Part shown: positions 34,048 through 47,283 of the stretch, piece after piece
Numbering within the stretch: the stretch's first letter is position 1
Layout of the letters: every line of letters begins with the position of its first letter
Source of the DNA: Bacteroidales bacterium
GTDB taxonomy: Bacteria > Bacteroidota > Bacteroidia > Bacteroidales > UBA932
NCBI GenBank assembly: GCA_017616655.1
Contig: JAFZXU010000011.1
Location: 1-64,000 of the forward strand
Reading direction: 5' to 3'
DNA length: 64,000 bases
Made by a program: the position numbers and the translations under genes
Notes under the pieces: generated by a model
The model's database searches: none
What the model was told of the DNA's origin: nothing
What the model saw: the letters and a program-made list of their open reading frames with translations, nothing else

Positions 34048-34108
34048 AGCCCTAATCGCTTGCGGACTCGTCCGCAAAGTTACGAAAAAAACACGACAAT
34101 TTAGGGCT
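34048..34108. repeat. Nested inverted repeats between methylase and 530-aa gene
   Basis: Outer arms AGCCCTAA (34048-34055) and TTAGGGCT (34101-34108). Inside lies a perfect hairpin TTGCGGAC TC GTCCGCAA (34060-34077). The right outer arm includes the stop codon of the 530-aa gene, and the methylase promoter lies between. Confidence 0.6.
34075..34082 (-). promoter_or_regulatory. -7 element of the methylase promoter
   Basis: Reads TAACTTTG on the minus strand, a perfect match to TAnnTTTG, 53 bp before the methylase start. No good -33 element is seen. The hairpin at 34060-34077 would lie at or just after the transcription start. Confidence 0.5.
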
Positions 34109-35693
34109 TATGTCTGGCCTTGGTCCTCAAATTAATCACGTCGTGTTCCATGGTATCCAAGGTTTGCAATGCAGAGTTGCGCGCATCGTCATCCTTAATC
34201 TTCCCCATCAAATCCCTGAATTGCTGGAATTGATCACGGATGCGTTGATAGGATCGCTGCTCCTCCAATTGATTGAAAGCTCCAGCAAAAAGGGTTACGA
34301 AGCGAATAATGCTGGTGGTGAGATTCCGTATCTCGATGATTTTCGCGAGTGCATCCGGAACACTGATGGAGAGCAAGTTGTCGTAGGTTTGCACCAACCA
34401 TAGTCGCTTCTTTGAGCGATAATGGACAAACGAGCAGCGACGTCTTGAGCGGTGAAGACCATATCTCTTTATCAAGGATTTCGTCTCTTCTTTTAGTGCT
34501 GAATAACGCTCCTGGACTGCAGCCGGCAAATCTATGACAATACTGTCAAGCATTTGAAATAGAGACTCCTGCTTTGATGCTTCCGTGAAGCCGACAATTT
34601 TGTCTAGTGCTTCATAAGCGGCGACATCCAATCGCTTCAAGTGCATTCGACTCTCCCAAAACGATGTAGAATCTGTCAGGGCTATAGCTGCTGCGTGCGC
34701 GTCGTTTGTCATAAAAGCCAGTACACCGACGGCATTTAATGCCTTTTGGTAACTCTGCAGAGCAAAGTCCTCCTTGATATTGGGCGCATATTCTTCGGCA
34801 ATATCACATAAGGCTTTATACTTCCGACAAAGGGTGATGCTTGTATCCAATTGTTTCTCTGTTTCGCCGTAAGTGTACTTTATTGCATTGACCAAGTTCT
34901 GATTCAAAAGCCTTTTTTCAATACACCACCTGATTTCTGTGCCAGGGGTAGTTGGCGGGATGCCATTGGATTCTGAAGGCGTGACTGGCGTGCCGGTCTT
35001 CCAGCGGGATGCTATCTCTGCGAATATCTTTGAGAGGATAAAAGATAGCCTTTCGGAGATATAGAGGTATTGATTCCAATCCCGGCAAACAAGTTCTTCA
35101 TCGTCCAGTGATGTGAAAACAGAGGCGGTCGCAAGAGTATCCCAATCGTAATGGCTGGCGAAATCCCTTGCATCCTTGTTAATGACATCTGATTTAAGCC
35201 TTTCTACACCTGCAGATATTTCTTCGAGTTCAGTGGAGAATGAAGACAGGTCAATGGTTGATGTCAGTTTACCCCAGAGAGCATTTCGCTGGTCTTTCCC
35301 GAATCCGAACAAAGCTTTTGTCGCTTCGGAAAAGACGCGGTAGCACTGTAGAAGGAGCGTTCGCCGATAAAGATTATCCGAACGTCTTGTGAAATCGGCA
35401 TGGAAAATGGCCGCATTATCCAACTCTGCCAGATAATAGGTAATGGTCACCTCATATACAATCTTCAAATTCAGCAGGTATGGGTTGTCTGCGAGAAGAG
35501 GATCCTTGAGCAATTCGAGGCACGATTTATAAACGGGCATCGAATTCTCAAGCGTTTGCCCCATCAAACGGATATGTGCATTAAAGTTATCTCGCAGTTT
35601 TGCGATACTCTCCGGAGATGCCTCCCTTCTTGGAGTCTGAAATTGACTGCTTCTAATCTCATCCATAAGACGAAGGTACGCATTTATTCTCAA
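34101..35693 (-). CDS. Unknown 530-aa helical protein
   Basis: I do not recognise it. Soluble, almost entirely alpha-helical by composition, with no signal, membrane segment or clear catalytic motif. A Pro/Thr-rich linker (TPVTPSESNGIPPTTPGTE, residues about 238-256) separates two helical halves. A short basic patch (GLHRSRRRCSFVHYRSKKRL) lies near residue 430. It precedes the methylase on the same strand by 78 bp but the methylase seems to have its own promoter. Its position in the island makes a defence role possible but unproven. Confidence 0.6.
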   Translation of the reverse strand: MRINAYLRLMDEIRSSQFQTPRREASPESIAKLRDNFNAHIRLMGQTLENSMPVYKSCLELLKDPLLADNPYLLNLKIVYEVTITYYLAELDNAAIFHADFTRRSDNLYRRTLLLQCYRVFSEATKALFGFGKDQRNALWGKLTSTIDLSSFSTELEEISAGVERLKSDVINKDARDFASHYDWDTLATASVFTSLDDEELVCRDWNQYLYISERLSFILSKIFAEIASRWKTGTPVTPSESNGIPPTTPGTEIRWCIEKRLLNQNLVNAIKYTYGETEKQLDTSITLCRKYKALCDIAEEYAPNIKEDFALQSYQKALNAVGVLAFMTNDAHAAAIALTDSTSFWESRMHLKRLDVAAYEALDKIVGFTEASKQESLFQMLDSIVIDLPAAVQERYSALKEETKSLIKRYGLHRSRRRCSFVHYRSKKRLWLVQTYDNLLSISVPDALAKIIEIRNLTTSIIRFVTLFAGAFNQLEEQRSYQRIRDQFQQFRDLMGKIKDDDARNSALQTLDTMEHDVINLRTKARHKP

Positions 35694-35713
35694 CTATCCC
35701 ACTGATTTGCGGT

Positions 35714-35887
35714 CTATGATAGTGGCGGAAGTTCTGGAAGATCCGGAAAGATAACGTGGAGAAATCCCCAGATGATTTCAATTATCCCTACGATCTCAAA
35801 AAAGTCAGGGCGAAGCATAAAGCGGAGAGCAGTGTTCAGCATCCATACTAAGGCGCCACGAACGAGATTCTGTATGTTCTTTTTCAT
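35714..35887 (-). CDS. Possible 57-aa hydrophobic protein
   Basis: ATG at 35887 opens MKKNIQNLVRGALVWMLNTA and continues RFMLRPDFFEIVGIIEIIWG to a stop at 35714. A basic N-terminus followed by a hydrophobic stretch suggests a small membrane protein. It lies just upstream of the 530-aa gene on the same strand. Evidence is composition and frame only. Confidence 0.35.
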   Translation of the reverse strand: MKKNIQNLVRGALVWMLNTALRFMLRPDFFEIVGIIEIIWGFLHVIFPDLPELPPLS

Positions 35888-36459
35888 AACAATGAGTTTT
35901 GTGCTATGCCTTTTCAGGCGTTTAAAACGAATAGCCTGATAGCGTTCGTTTTGTTTGAACTCATTGTCGCTGCGCTTTCAAAGATCGGCGGTTTCGTTCA
36001 GACTAATGGTCTATCATTCCCAATGCTCGCATCCGCTCGCAAAAATAAGTGGGACTTTTCATACCACCTATTTATCTATTACTCTTCGTGCATTATTCTG
36101 TCGCGCGGAAAAAAGCGGTCAGCCTTCGGCTGGTATATGCCCACCCGGCGCCTGTGGCGCCTTCCCACCCATAATGGGAAAGCGGTCAATCCCTCTTTGC
36201 ACTGCTGTCCGGTACAGGCGTCGCGGGGCGCGCCACCTGCACCTCCCATCAGCACAAAGAAGGCTTGGTTCCGGCCACTGCCGCACCCTGCGCGGCTGTG
36301 ACCTCCACTCTATCCCCCTCGGTCCCCAAGGGGAAGATGAACGCCCGGGCTGCGTCGGAGCTCGGAACGACCGTAAGTAACAGAAATACACTACGTTAAC
36401 ATAACGCTCTATTGTGAAACTCCTCGTGCGAACGGAGTGCCTTGAAAGAACGTCATTGA
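35888..36459. other. Non-coding stretch with a cluster of strong hairpins
   Basis: The frames here look non-coding. 36113-36340 is G+C-rich and holds several short stems on the + strand: CAGCCTTCGGCTG, GGCGCCTGTGGCGCC, TTCCCACCCATAATGGGAA and CCCCAAGGGG, with the word AAGCGGTCA twice (36114, 36180). It may be a structured RNA, a transfer origin or a recombination site at the island edge. I cannot assign it. Confidence 0.4.
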
Positions 36460-37071
36460 GTTTCGGCTGACATCACCTTTTCGAGCCTTCTACCAGCTGC
36501 GGGTTTCACAACAGGGGAAGAATTGTTCCGCCTTGAAAGAAGGCGCGTATGGGAAAATGAAGGGACTGATATCTTCCTGCCGTGCCCGGATGATAATGTC
36601 ATAATCATCTTTTCACATATACTCCAGCATTTTTTCTTCGGTGGTATAGGACTCCGGCAGATTTGCGATTTGTGCAGGTTGCTTTGGACCTGTCGCAATG
36701 AGATTGACAGGCCGCTGCTGGAGAGCAGAATCAGGGAAATGGGCTTGCTGTCGGAGTGGAAAGCCTTTGCCGGCTATGCAGTGGATTATCTTGGAATGCC
36801 TGCGGAGGCGATGCCGATGTATGAAGGCTCCCGCCGTTGGCGCCGCAAAGAGAGTCGCATCAACAGGTTTATTCTTAAAGTCGGCAATTTCGGCTATAAC
36901 CGCGACCGTACTTTCTATGACAAGTACCCCTACGTCATCTATAAGGCCATCTCTCTGGGACGCCATATAGCAGATTTCTTCTGCTATATCCGAATCTTCC
37001 CTATGGATTCCCTCAGAGTGATGACAAGAAGGCTTACAATAGGGGTTAAGGCCGTGTCAGAGGGGAAGTAA
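36460..37071 (+). pseudogene. 5'-truncated nucleotidyltransferase paralogue
   Basis: The frame is open from 36460; the longest listed start would be a TTG at 36523. From there it matches the second half of the protein at 27948-29093: NVIIIFSHILQHFFFGGIGL and RQICDLCRLLW against NVVFIFSHILQHFFHGGIGL and RQLCDWSRLLW, then GNFG and FPMDSLR near the end. The catalytic N-terminal half (GxxDxD region) is missing. It is G+C-richer than its paralogue, so it is a separate allele and not a recent copy. Confidence 0.78.
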
Positions 37072-37749
37072 TTATCCTCTCTCTCCGCCATGCAAATCTT
37101 CTTCTGTGTCGTTCAGGAAGGGGAAGGCGCGGCCTTTGACCAGCCATGCGAAGCCGAAGAGCAGCAGCAGGAGTATCTCCAGGATCATCGTCCAGTAGCC
37201 GGGGCACGGCGTGACGCGTGTTATGATAAAGACGACCTCCAGTGCCAGCATGCCATATCCGCAGAAGCGGTAAACCTTGTTTCTCAGCTTCTTTCGCTCA
37301 GTCATCGTGTTGCGTGACTTGGTGAACTGGAAGATGCTGTTGATGGCGATGGTGAAGAAGAAGAGGGCCGCGCAGCCGGCGTGGATGTAGTGCGAAATCT
37401 CTATCGGAACCTGGAAGAATCCGACCGGTGTGCCGTCGGGAATCCAGCTGACCTTACAGGGGAAGAGGACGATGCCCAGGCCGGAGATGCCGGCGGCTGA
37501 GGTTATCAGGTTGTCAGTGGCGTTATAACCGATATAGGATATCAGCACGATGCAGGCGGGTACCAGCACGCCTACCAGCGCCGGAGTCTGATAGTACGTG
37601 GCGGAAAGGCTCCACCACCAGTCGTCGCCGGGATGAGCCGCTATGCTGGCTGAAAATATTGCCAGTACGGGCAGTATGATGCCCAGCAGTCCGCACAGGT
37701 TGCGGATCCTGAGGTACATCCGCTCCTCTTTAGTCGTATATTTTGCCAT
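37072..37749 (-). CDS. Integral membrane protein of unknown function
   Basis: 225 aa with about six hydrophobic helices. Features are the ISASIAAHPGDDWWWSLSAT-like first periplasmic loop (ASIAAHPGDDWWWSLSATYY), FPCKVSWIPDGTPVGFFQVP and the ending GRAFPFLNDTEEDLHGG. The spacing and conserved Trp/Pro loops recall DUF998-like proteins but I am not sure. It follows the exchanger gene by 6 bp in one operon. Confidence 0.65.
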   Translation of the reverse strand: MAKYTTKEERMYLRIRNLCGLLGIILPVLAIFSASIAAHPGDDWWWSLSATYYQTPALVGVLVPACIVLISYIGYNATDNLITSAAGISGLGIVLFPCKVSWIPDGTPVGFFQVPIEISHYIHAGCAALFFFTIAINSIFQFTKSRNTMTERKKLRNKVYRFCGYGMLALEVVFIITRVTPCPGYWTMILEILLLLLFGFAWLVKGRAFPFLNDTEEDLHGGERG

Positions 37750-37755
37750 AATGTT

Positions 37756-38712
37756 TTAGTTTCCCAGCATTATTATCCCCACCACATACGCCACATACAG
37801 GGCGATGAAGAGGGCGCCTTCCCAGCGGGTGAGGCGACTGGTGCGCAGGGGAAGGGCGGAGAGCAGAAGCAGCACTGCCGAAGCGGCTACGGCGTAGATG
37901 CTCAGCAGATTGACGCTGAGCACGTTCAGCGGTGTGATCGCGGCGCTGAAGCCGACGATCAGCAGGATGTTGGAAATGTTCGAGCCGATGATGTTGCCGA
38001 TGGCCATCTGGCCGCGTCCCTTGGCGGCGGCCACTACGCACACCGCAAGTTCGGGCAGGGAGGTCCCTCCGGCCATCAGCGTGTTGGCAATCACCGCTTC
38101 TGAGATGCCTATCTCATGAGCCAGGTTCACGCCGTGTTCCACAAACAGGTTGCCGCCCAGCACCAGGCCTGCAAGTCCCGCCAGAATCAGCAGGATCATC
38201 TTCCAGACCGCCATCGGCGGCTCCTTGGCGGCAGTGTCTTCGCCGCCGTCTTCACCCTTTCCTTTCTTGATGTTATACCATATATAGGCGATGAAGAGGA
38301 GGAACAGGATTCCCCCTTCGTAGCGGTTCACCGTGCCGTCGAGGCTGAAGAGCAGGAAGAGCAGTGAGGCCGCTATGCAGGCCGGCATGTCGAAGCGGAT
38401 ATTGCTGCGGCTGAAGAGCAGGGGCAGCACCATCGCCGTGACTCCCAGTATCATAAGTGTGTTGAAGAGGTTCGATCCCGCCACGTTGCCTATTGCGATG
38501 TCCGCATTGCCGCGAATCGCGGCCACTGCGCTGACCACGAACTCAGGCATCGAGGTTCCGATGCCTACGATTGTCGCGCCTATTACGAATTCCGAAAGGC
38601 CGGAGCGCCTTGCAATTCCGGATGCGCCGTCCACAAGCCAGTCCGCGCCGAAGATGACCAGGGCGGCACCCGCGATAAAGAGAAGTATGTCGATTGCTAT
38701 CGTTAAATCCAT
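37756..38712 (-). CDS. Calcium/sodium antiporter, CaCA family (YrbG-like)
   Basis: 318 aa from the ATG at 38712; the frame runs further but a good promoter overlaps that extension. The two inverted halves each carry the alpha-repeat ion site: SEFVIGATIVGIGTSMPEFV and SEAVIANTLMAGGTSLPELA, with G(T)SxPE. About ten membrane helices with an acidic cytoplasmic loop (KKGKGEDGGEDTAAKE). It exchanges Na+ or H+ for Ca2+ at the inner membrane. Confidence 0.93.
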   Translation of the reverse strand: MDLTIAIDILLFIAGAALVIFGADWLVDGASGIARRSGLSEFVIGATIVGIGTSMPEFVVSAVAAIRGNADIAIGNVAGSNLFNTLMILGVTAMVLPLLFSRSNIRFDMPACIAASLLFLLFSLDGTVNRYEGGILFLLFIAYIWYNIKKGKGEDGGEDTAAKEPPMAVWKMILLILAGLAGLVLGGNLFVEHGVNLAHEIGISEAVIANTLMAGGTSLPELAVCVVAAAKGRGQMAIGNIIGSNISNILLIVGFSAAITPLNVLSVNLLSIYAVAASAVLLLLSALPLRTSRLTRWEGALFIALYVAYVVGIIMLGN

Positions 38713-38719
38713 AGGACGG

Positions 38720-38752
38720 CAAATATATAATAAAAATATTTTATCCGTCAAG
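38720..38752 (-). promoter_or_regulatory. Promoter of the CaCA exchanger operon
   Basis: On the minus strand CTTG (38752-38749) and TATATTTG (38727-38720) are 21 bp apart, close to the Bacteroidota -33/-7 consensus. The element overlaps the last codons of ispG and lies 8 bp before the ATG at 38712, so a very short leader or a leaderless-like transcript is expected. Confidence 0.6.
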
Positions 38753-40067
38753 GGTGGACTTCCCGGCGGTCTGACTCTATGAGTTCCAGTAACTTATCTA
38801 TTGCCTCCTCCTGCCTGACCCCGCGCAGGACGGGTTCCTTGCCGCGATAGAGCGTCACGTGGTTGCGCCCTTCGCCCACATAGCCGTAGTCGGCGTCTGC
38901 CATCTCGCCGGGGCCGTTGACTATGCAGCCCATAACGGCGATGCGAAGGCCGGCAAGGTGCGAAGTGCGGCGGCGTACCTCGTTGAAGACCTCCTCGAGG
39001 TTGTATAGGGTGCGGCCGCAGCCGGGGCAGGCAATATATTCGGGCTTGGTGAAGCGCCTGCGGCAAGCCTGCAGCAGGGCGTCCTTGAAGTACTCCTCCT
39101 TTTCAGCGGTGAGCGGTTCTCCCGCCACGGTGCAGCCCGAGAGATCGAAGTCGTCGGTGCGGCACTCGAGAAGGTAGGGGCCCCAGAGAACCGAGGCGCT
39201 GATTAGGAATTCGTTCCAGCTTCCGGCGTGAACCGGGCCGTTCTCAAGGTCGCAGGCTTCCACGATCTGGCGGCCCGCCTCTATCTCGTTGACGGGATTC
39301 TCCGTGAGGGAGACGCGGATGGTGTCTCCTATGCCCTCGCGCAGCAGGGTCCCGATGCCGACTGCCGACTTTATGCGGCCCGTGTCGCCGCCACCCGCTT
39401 CGGTGACTCCGAGATGGAGAGGGTAGAGGCATCCGAATTCTACGGCCATGGCCTCGTTAAGGAGCCGGTAGGCATCCACCATGACACGCGTGTTGCTTGC
39501 CTTGAGCGAGACCGCCACACGGTGGAAGTCCTCTTCGCGGCACATCCTGAGCCACTCCATCACCGCTTCCTTCATCGCTTCGGGGGTGTTGCCGTACAGC
39601 GTGGTGATGCGCTCCCCGAGGGAGCCGTGGTTGAGCCCTATGCGGATTGCGGTGCCGCGCTCCCGGCAGATTGCGATCAGTTCGCGGAACTTGCTGCAAG
39701 CCTCTTCGTGCACCTTCGAAAAGTTGCCCGGATTGATGCGGACCTTGTCGGCGATGCCGGCCACTGCGAGCGCCACGTCGGCGGAGAAATGGACGTCTGC
39801 CACAAGCGGGGTGAAAACGCCTTCCGCGTGCAGACGCTCTCTGATGCGGGCGAGGGCCTCCACCTCCTTCATCCCCTGCGTGGTGAGCCTTATCATCTGC
39901 GCTCCTGCACGGTACATCTCACGGCACTGGGACACGGATGCCTCCACGTCCTGAGTCGCGGTGTTGCACATCGTCTGAATCACCACCGGGGCCCCGCCGC
40001 CAAGGCGGACACAGCTCTCGGGATGGCCCTCCACCGGGCGCCCAATCTCAAAACTAAGTCTTTCCAT
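38748..40067 (-). CDS. ispG: 4-hydroxy-3-methylbut-2-enyl diphosphate synthase, shortened insert form
   Basis: 439 aa. Penultimate step of the MEP isoprenoid pathway. The TIM barrel is complete (PVVIQTMCNTATQDVEASV, LVADVHFSADVALAVA, VRINPGNF, IRIGLNHGSLGERI). The [4Fe-4S] Cys are in ACPGCGRTLYNLEEV and MGCIVNGPGEMADADYG. Bacteroidota enzymes usually carry a large extra domain between barrel and cluster domain (about 600 aa in all); here only about 85 residues remain (NGPVHAGSWNEFLISASVLW to RRRFTKPEY). The C-terminal domain still has the Bacteroidota type. Last gene of the ligA operon. Confidence 0.93.
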   Translation of the reverse strand: MERLSFEIGRPVEGHPESCVRLGGGAPVVIQTMCNTATQDVEASVSQCREMYRAGAQMIRLTTQGMKEVEALARIRERLHAEGVFTPLVADVHFSADVALAVAGIADKVRINPGNFSKVHEEACSKFRELIAICRERGTAIRIGLNHGSLGERITTLYGNTPEAMKEAVMEWLRMCREEDFHRVAVSLKASNTRVMVDAYRLLNEAMAVEFGCLYPLHLGVTEAGGGDTGRIKSAVGIGTLLREGIGDTIRVSLTENPVNEIEAGRQIVEACDLENGPVHAGSWNEFLISASVLWGPYLLECRTDDFDLSGCTVAGEPLTAEKEEYFKDALLQACRRRFTKPEYIACPGCGRTLYNLEEVFNEVRRRTSHLAGLRIAVMGCIVNGPGEMADADYGYVGEGRNHVTLYRGKEPVLRGVRQEEAIDKLLELIESDRREVHP

Positions 40068-40075
40068 CTTTCTGA

Positions 40076-40762
40076 TTACCAGAGGTTATAGAACACTCCG
40101 GCGCTGATTATGATGTTCCTCGGGTATGCCAGGATCCAGTAGAGGTCGCTGAAGCGGTTTGTATGGTACATGCTGCAGAGAGAGTATTTGTAGCGCCCCT
40201 CCAGATGCAGTTCGAGGTTCTTCAGGACGAAGGCCACGCCTCCGCCGCCAAGGATGCCGTAATCGTGCAGGATGTCGTACTGGTCGAAGCCGCCGGCCTT
40301 GTCGGTGTCGAGTTTGTAGCCGTAATAGGGGCCGAGGTCTATCAGGAAGCGCATCATACCGGCGTCGAGGTGGATCTGGGCTAGGAAGGGGAATTCCACT
40401 ATGGTGTTGGTCTCGCCCCATCCGGAATATTCGGAACTGTAGCCCTGGCGGGCATAGCGCGCGCCTATCTGCAGGCCGAATATGTTGACATAGTCCCAGA
40501 GGGCGCTGTAGTAGGTGTAGGAGACCTCGAAGTTCATCGGGGAGGTGATGTATCCCTGTCCGACGTTGGGGTTGGCGCTGACAGTGCAGAGGTCGTAGGA
40601 GTACTTGACTCCCACCATGTGGCGGCTCTTGAACTTCCTGGGCTGCGGCATGGTGTCGATGGTGCTGAAATCGTCCTGCAGGTCGGGCACGATGCCGACG
40701 TCCTGCGCCTTCGCCGGCACAAGGAGAAGTATCGCAAAGAGTGCTAATACTATTTTTTTCAT
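40076..40762 (-). CDS. Outer-membrane beta-barrel protein
   Basis: 228 aa with a signal peptide (MKKIVLALFAILLLVPAKAQ). The rest alternates hydrophobic and polar residues in strands rich in Tyr and Gly (VGVKYSYDLC, NFEVSYTYYSALWDYVNIFG, LHLEGRYKYSLCSMYHTNRF) and ends in Trp, as in 8-10-stranded barrels of the PorT/OmpX-like group. Overlaps the lipoprotein gene upstream by 4 bp. Confidence 0.8.
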   Translation of the reverse strand: MKKIVLALFAILLLVPAKAQDVGIVPDLQDDFSTIDTMPQPRKFKSRHMVGVKYSYDLCTVSANPNVGQGYITSPMNFEVSYTYYSALWDYVNIFGLQIGARYARQGYSSEYSGWGETNTIVEFPFLAQIHLDAGMMRFLIDLGPYYGYKLDTDKAGGFDQYDILHDYGILGGGGVAFVLKNLELHLEGRYKYSLCSMYHTNRFSDLYWILAYPRNIIISAGVFYNLW

Positions 40763-42539
40763 CTGAAGAGATCCGTTAGGTTGATATCCTGCTCAAGCTC
40801 GGTGCGCTCGAGGAGCTCCAGCAGCTTCTCTCCGTTTTCGAAGATGAATACCTTCACCTTCTCGGGCTGGCGCCGCTCGAGAAGGTTGCCGACGTCGAAG
40901 ATGCCGTTGCCGTTGAGGTCCTGGGTTATCCTGATGCCGTATTTGCCCTCCTTTAAGTAGGGGCAGAAGAGAGCTCCGTCGCTGTCGATCGTGAACTTGC
41001 GCAGCGTCTGGTCCATCTTTTCATTGACCAGCTCCACTATGTATCGCATATCGACGCCCGTCACGTTGAGGGTGAGGCTGGAGAGGTTTTCGTCGTTGGG
41101 CAGGGCTATCTTGATCTCCTGCTTGGCGTTGGGCAGGCCGTACATATTGACGAAGGTGCCCTGCGGGATGTTGAGCTTGTAGTCGTATCCCACCTGCAGC
41201 TTGCAGTCGGGGCGGATGATGAAGCGGCGGATCTCCGCGGTGTCGCGGTTGAATATGACCGGCCGCTGCTCCGTCTGGTTCTTGGGGTTGGTCTCGATGA
41301 AGGTGAGGGAGTCGAGCACGAACTCCATGATGGGGGATTCGCTCTCGAGGATTATGCCTTCCTGCTCGACGGTCTCGTTTGAAGAGGTGGCCTTGATGGT
41401 GAAGGTGGTGTCCTTCTCATGCTCCTTTATCTTCTTGAGGATGTTGGTGTCGGTTGGCATCGCCATCGATACCGCCTCGGAAGATTCAACCAGCACGCCG
41501 GTGGAGTCGGTCTTCATATAGCCGACCCTGACCAGAAGGCTGTCGTCGAGCTTGTAACGGCTTGTGATCCAGAAATTAAGGCTGTCACGTGAGGGGTTGT
41601 ACTGAAGCAGCACCTCGCTGGAGTCGATGCCGTAGAATTCGAGGCTCCGGATATCCACATTGGCGGCGCTGAACTTCAGGAAGCCGAACTTCTCGTCGAG
41701 GCGGCCGTAATTCTGGAGGTACTGGATGCTCTGCAGCTCCTTGAATGCGGAGAGGGTGACCATCGGCTTGCGCTCGTTGCACTTGAGGGTATCCTTCATA
41801 TTGAAGCTCTGCAGCTCGTAGATGGAGTCGTTGACCACCGCGGTCGGGGTGAAGAGGGTGTCGAGGAATGCAACGTTGTCGGCGTCGGGGTTGTATTTGC
41901 TGTCGCCGTCCTCGTCGGTGAAGGCGATGATGCGGTAGGCGGCCGGCTTGATGTTCCTCAGCGAGAAGAAGCCCCAGTCGTCGGTACGGCTGGCCGCGTC
42001 GGGGAAGACGTTGAAGCAGGCCGAGTCGCTGAGGTCGGTGTAGGCCGCCACGAGCATCTTTGGCACGGGGTTGAGTGTCTGGCAGTCCACGATGTTGCCG
42101 GTGAAGTACATCGAGTCGATGACCTCTCCCGTGGAGAATGTATATACGTACCTGGGCGCCAGGTTGCCTTCGTTGTTGTCGGCCAGCGCCTGCCCGAAGT
42201 CGATGGTATAGGTGCGGTCGGGCAGGAGGGTGTCCTGCATCGTGACCACGATTCCCTTGCCCCTGACCTGGGAGAGGGGTTTCTTCTTTACAGGCGGGGA
42301 GAGAAAGATGTCCGTAGCCGTCTTGATGACGGTGTATTCGTCGAACTGCAGGGTCACCTTTCCTCCCGTCAGGGGGAACCCGGTGGCGTACTGCTGCGGC
42401 GTCACCTTAACCAGCACCGGCGGAATGGTGTCTTTCGGTCCGCCTCCCGGAGGGGTGGTGGTATTGGCGCAGGAGCGGGAGAAGAGGCTGCAGCAGATAA
42501 GGCCAAGCAGCAGGTATGCGGTTGTCCGGTTTGCTTTCA

Positions 42540-42543
<4 letters not shown>
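40759..42543 (-). CDS. Ig-like domain lipoprotein
   Basis: 594 aa. Signal with lipobox-like SRSCANTTTPPGGGPKDTIP, a typical Bacteroidota start for this family. Residues about 38-140 are a SbsA-type Ig-like domain (PPVLVKVTPQQYATGFPLTG, TYTIDFGQALADNNEGN, YVYTFSTG). Beta-rich repeats follow to the C-terminus (YGIRITQDLNGNGIFDVGNL). Probably periplasmic or surface-exposed; function unknown. Coupled by 4-bp overlaps to rsh upstream and the barrel gene downstream. Confidence 0.85.
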
Positions 42544-46861
<4,318 letters not shown>

Positions 46862-46918
46862 CTAAAAAATGCCTTTCCACGCTCCAAAAATCGACGCCCT
46901 GATTGCCTTCCTGCTCCG

Positions 46919-47069
46919 GATGAGCCATTGCAAACCGTCTCGCTCCGCTCGACCCCTCCCATGTCCACTCTTGCCATAAGCCAAAGCAAGCTTTGTCTCA
47001 CGTCAATCGTGTCCACGGGCCCCTCCCTCTTACGTTGCCGAGGGTGGCACGGGTTTGCAATGGCTCATC
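46919..47069. repeat. Palindromic element A (REP/MITE-like)
   Basis: 151 bp bounded by perfect 17-bp inverted arms GATGAGCCATTGCAAAC and GTTTGCAATGGCTCATC. The right interior has GTTGCCGAGGGTGGCACGGG, found again in reverse orientation in element B at 59876-59975. Non-coding. Confidence 0.7.
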
Positions 47070-47124
47070 GCTCCGCTGGATTGGCAATCAAGAGATAACC
47101 GCCTTAGCAGCAACTCTTGGGCAC

Positions 47125-47260
47125 AATGGAGCAGGCCAGTGTGCCCAAGATATGCTTCTGAGAGGGGGGACGCTGCTCCATAGCCCGAAATAAGCCGATG
47201 GAGCAGACCGACCTGCCCCAGAGTGCCATCCAAGGCCGATCCCCCTGCTCCATTTTTCCC
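47125..47260. repeat. RAYT-associated palindromic repeat, copy 1
   Basis: 136 bp, nearly identical to copy 2 at 48318-48453 and in the same orientation. Holds two units bounded by TGGAGCAG and CTGCTCCA-type ends, so each can fold into a hairpin (a BIME-like pair). The left edge differs slightly (CACAATGGAGC), so its outer stem is shorter than in copy 2. Confidence 0.8.
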
Positions 47261-47283
47261 TGAACTAAATAGTCTGCTATCGC

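Noticed and set aside
35906..36301. 131-codon open frame in the gap after the 530-aa gene
   Set aside because: The second half is a hairpin-rich, low-complexity-like translation with no recognisable domain; the first half has no start context. Treated as non-coding.
36100..36450. Group II intron or integron site
   Set aside because: No domain V-like sequence, no reverse transcriptase or integrase gene, and no attC-like inverse and core sites could be identified.
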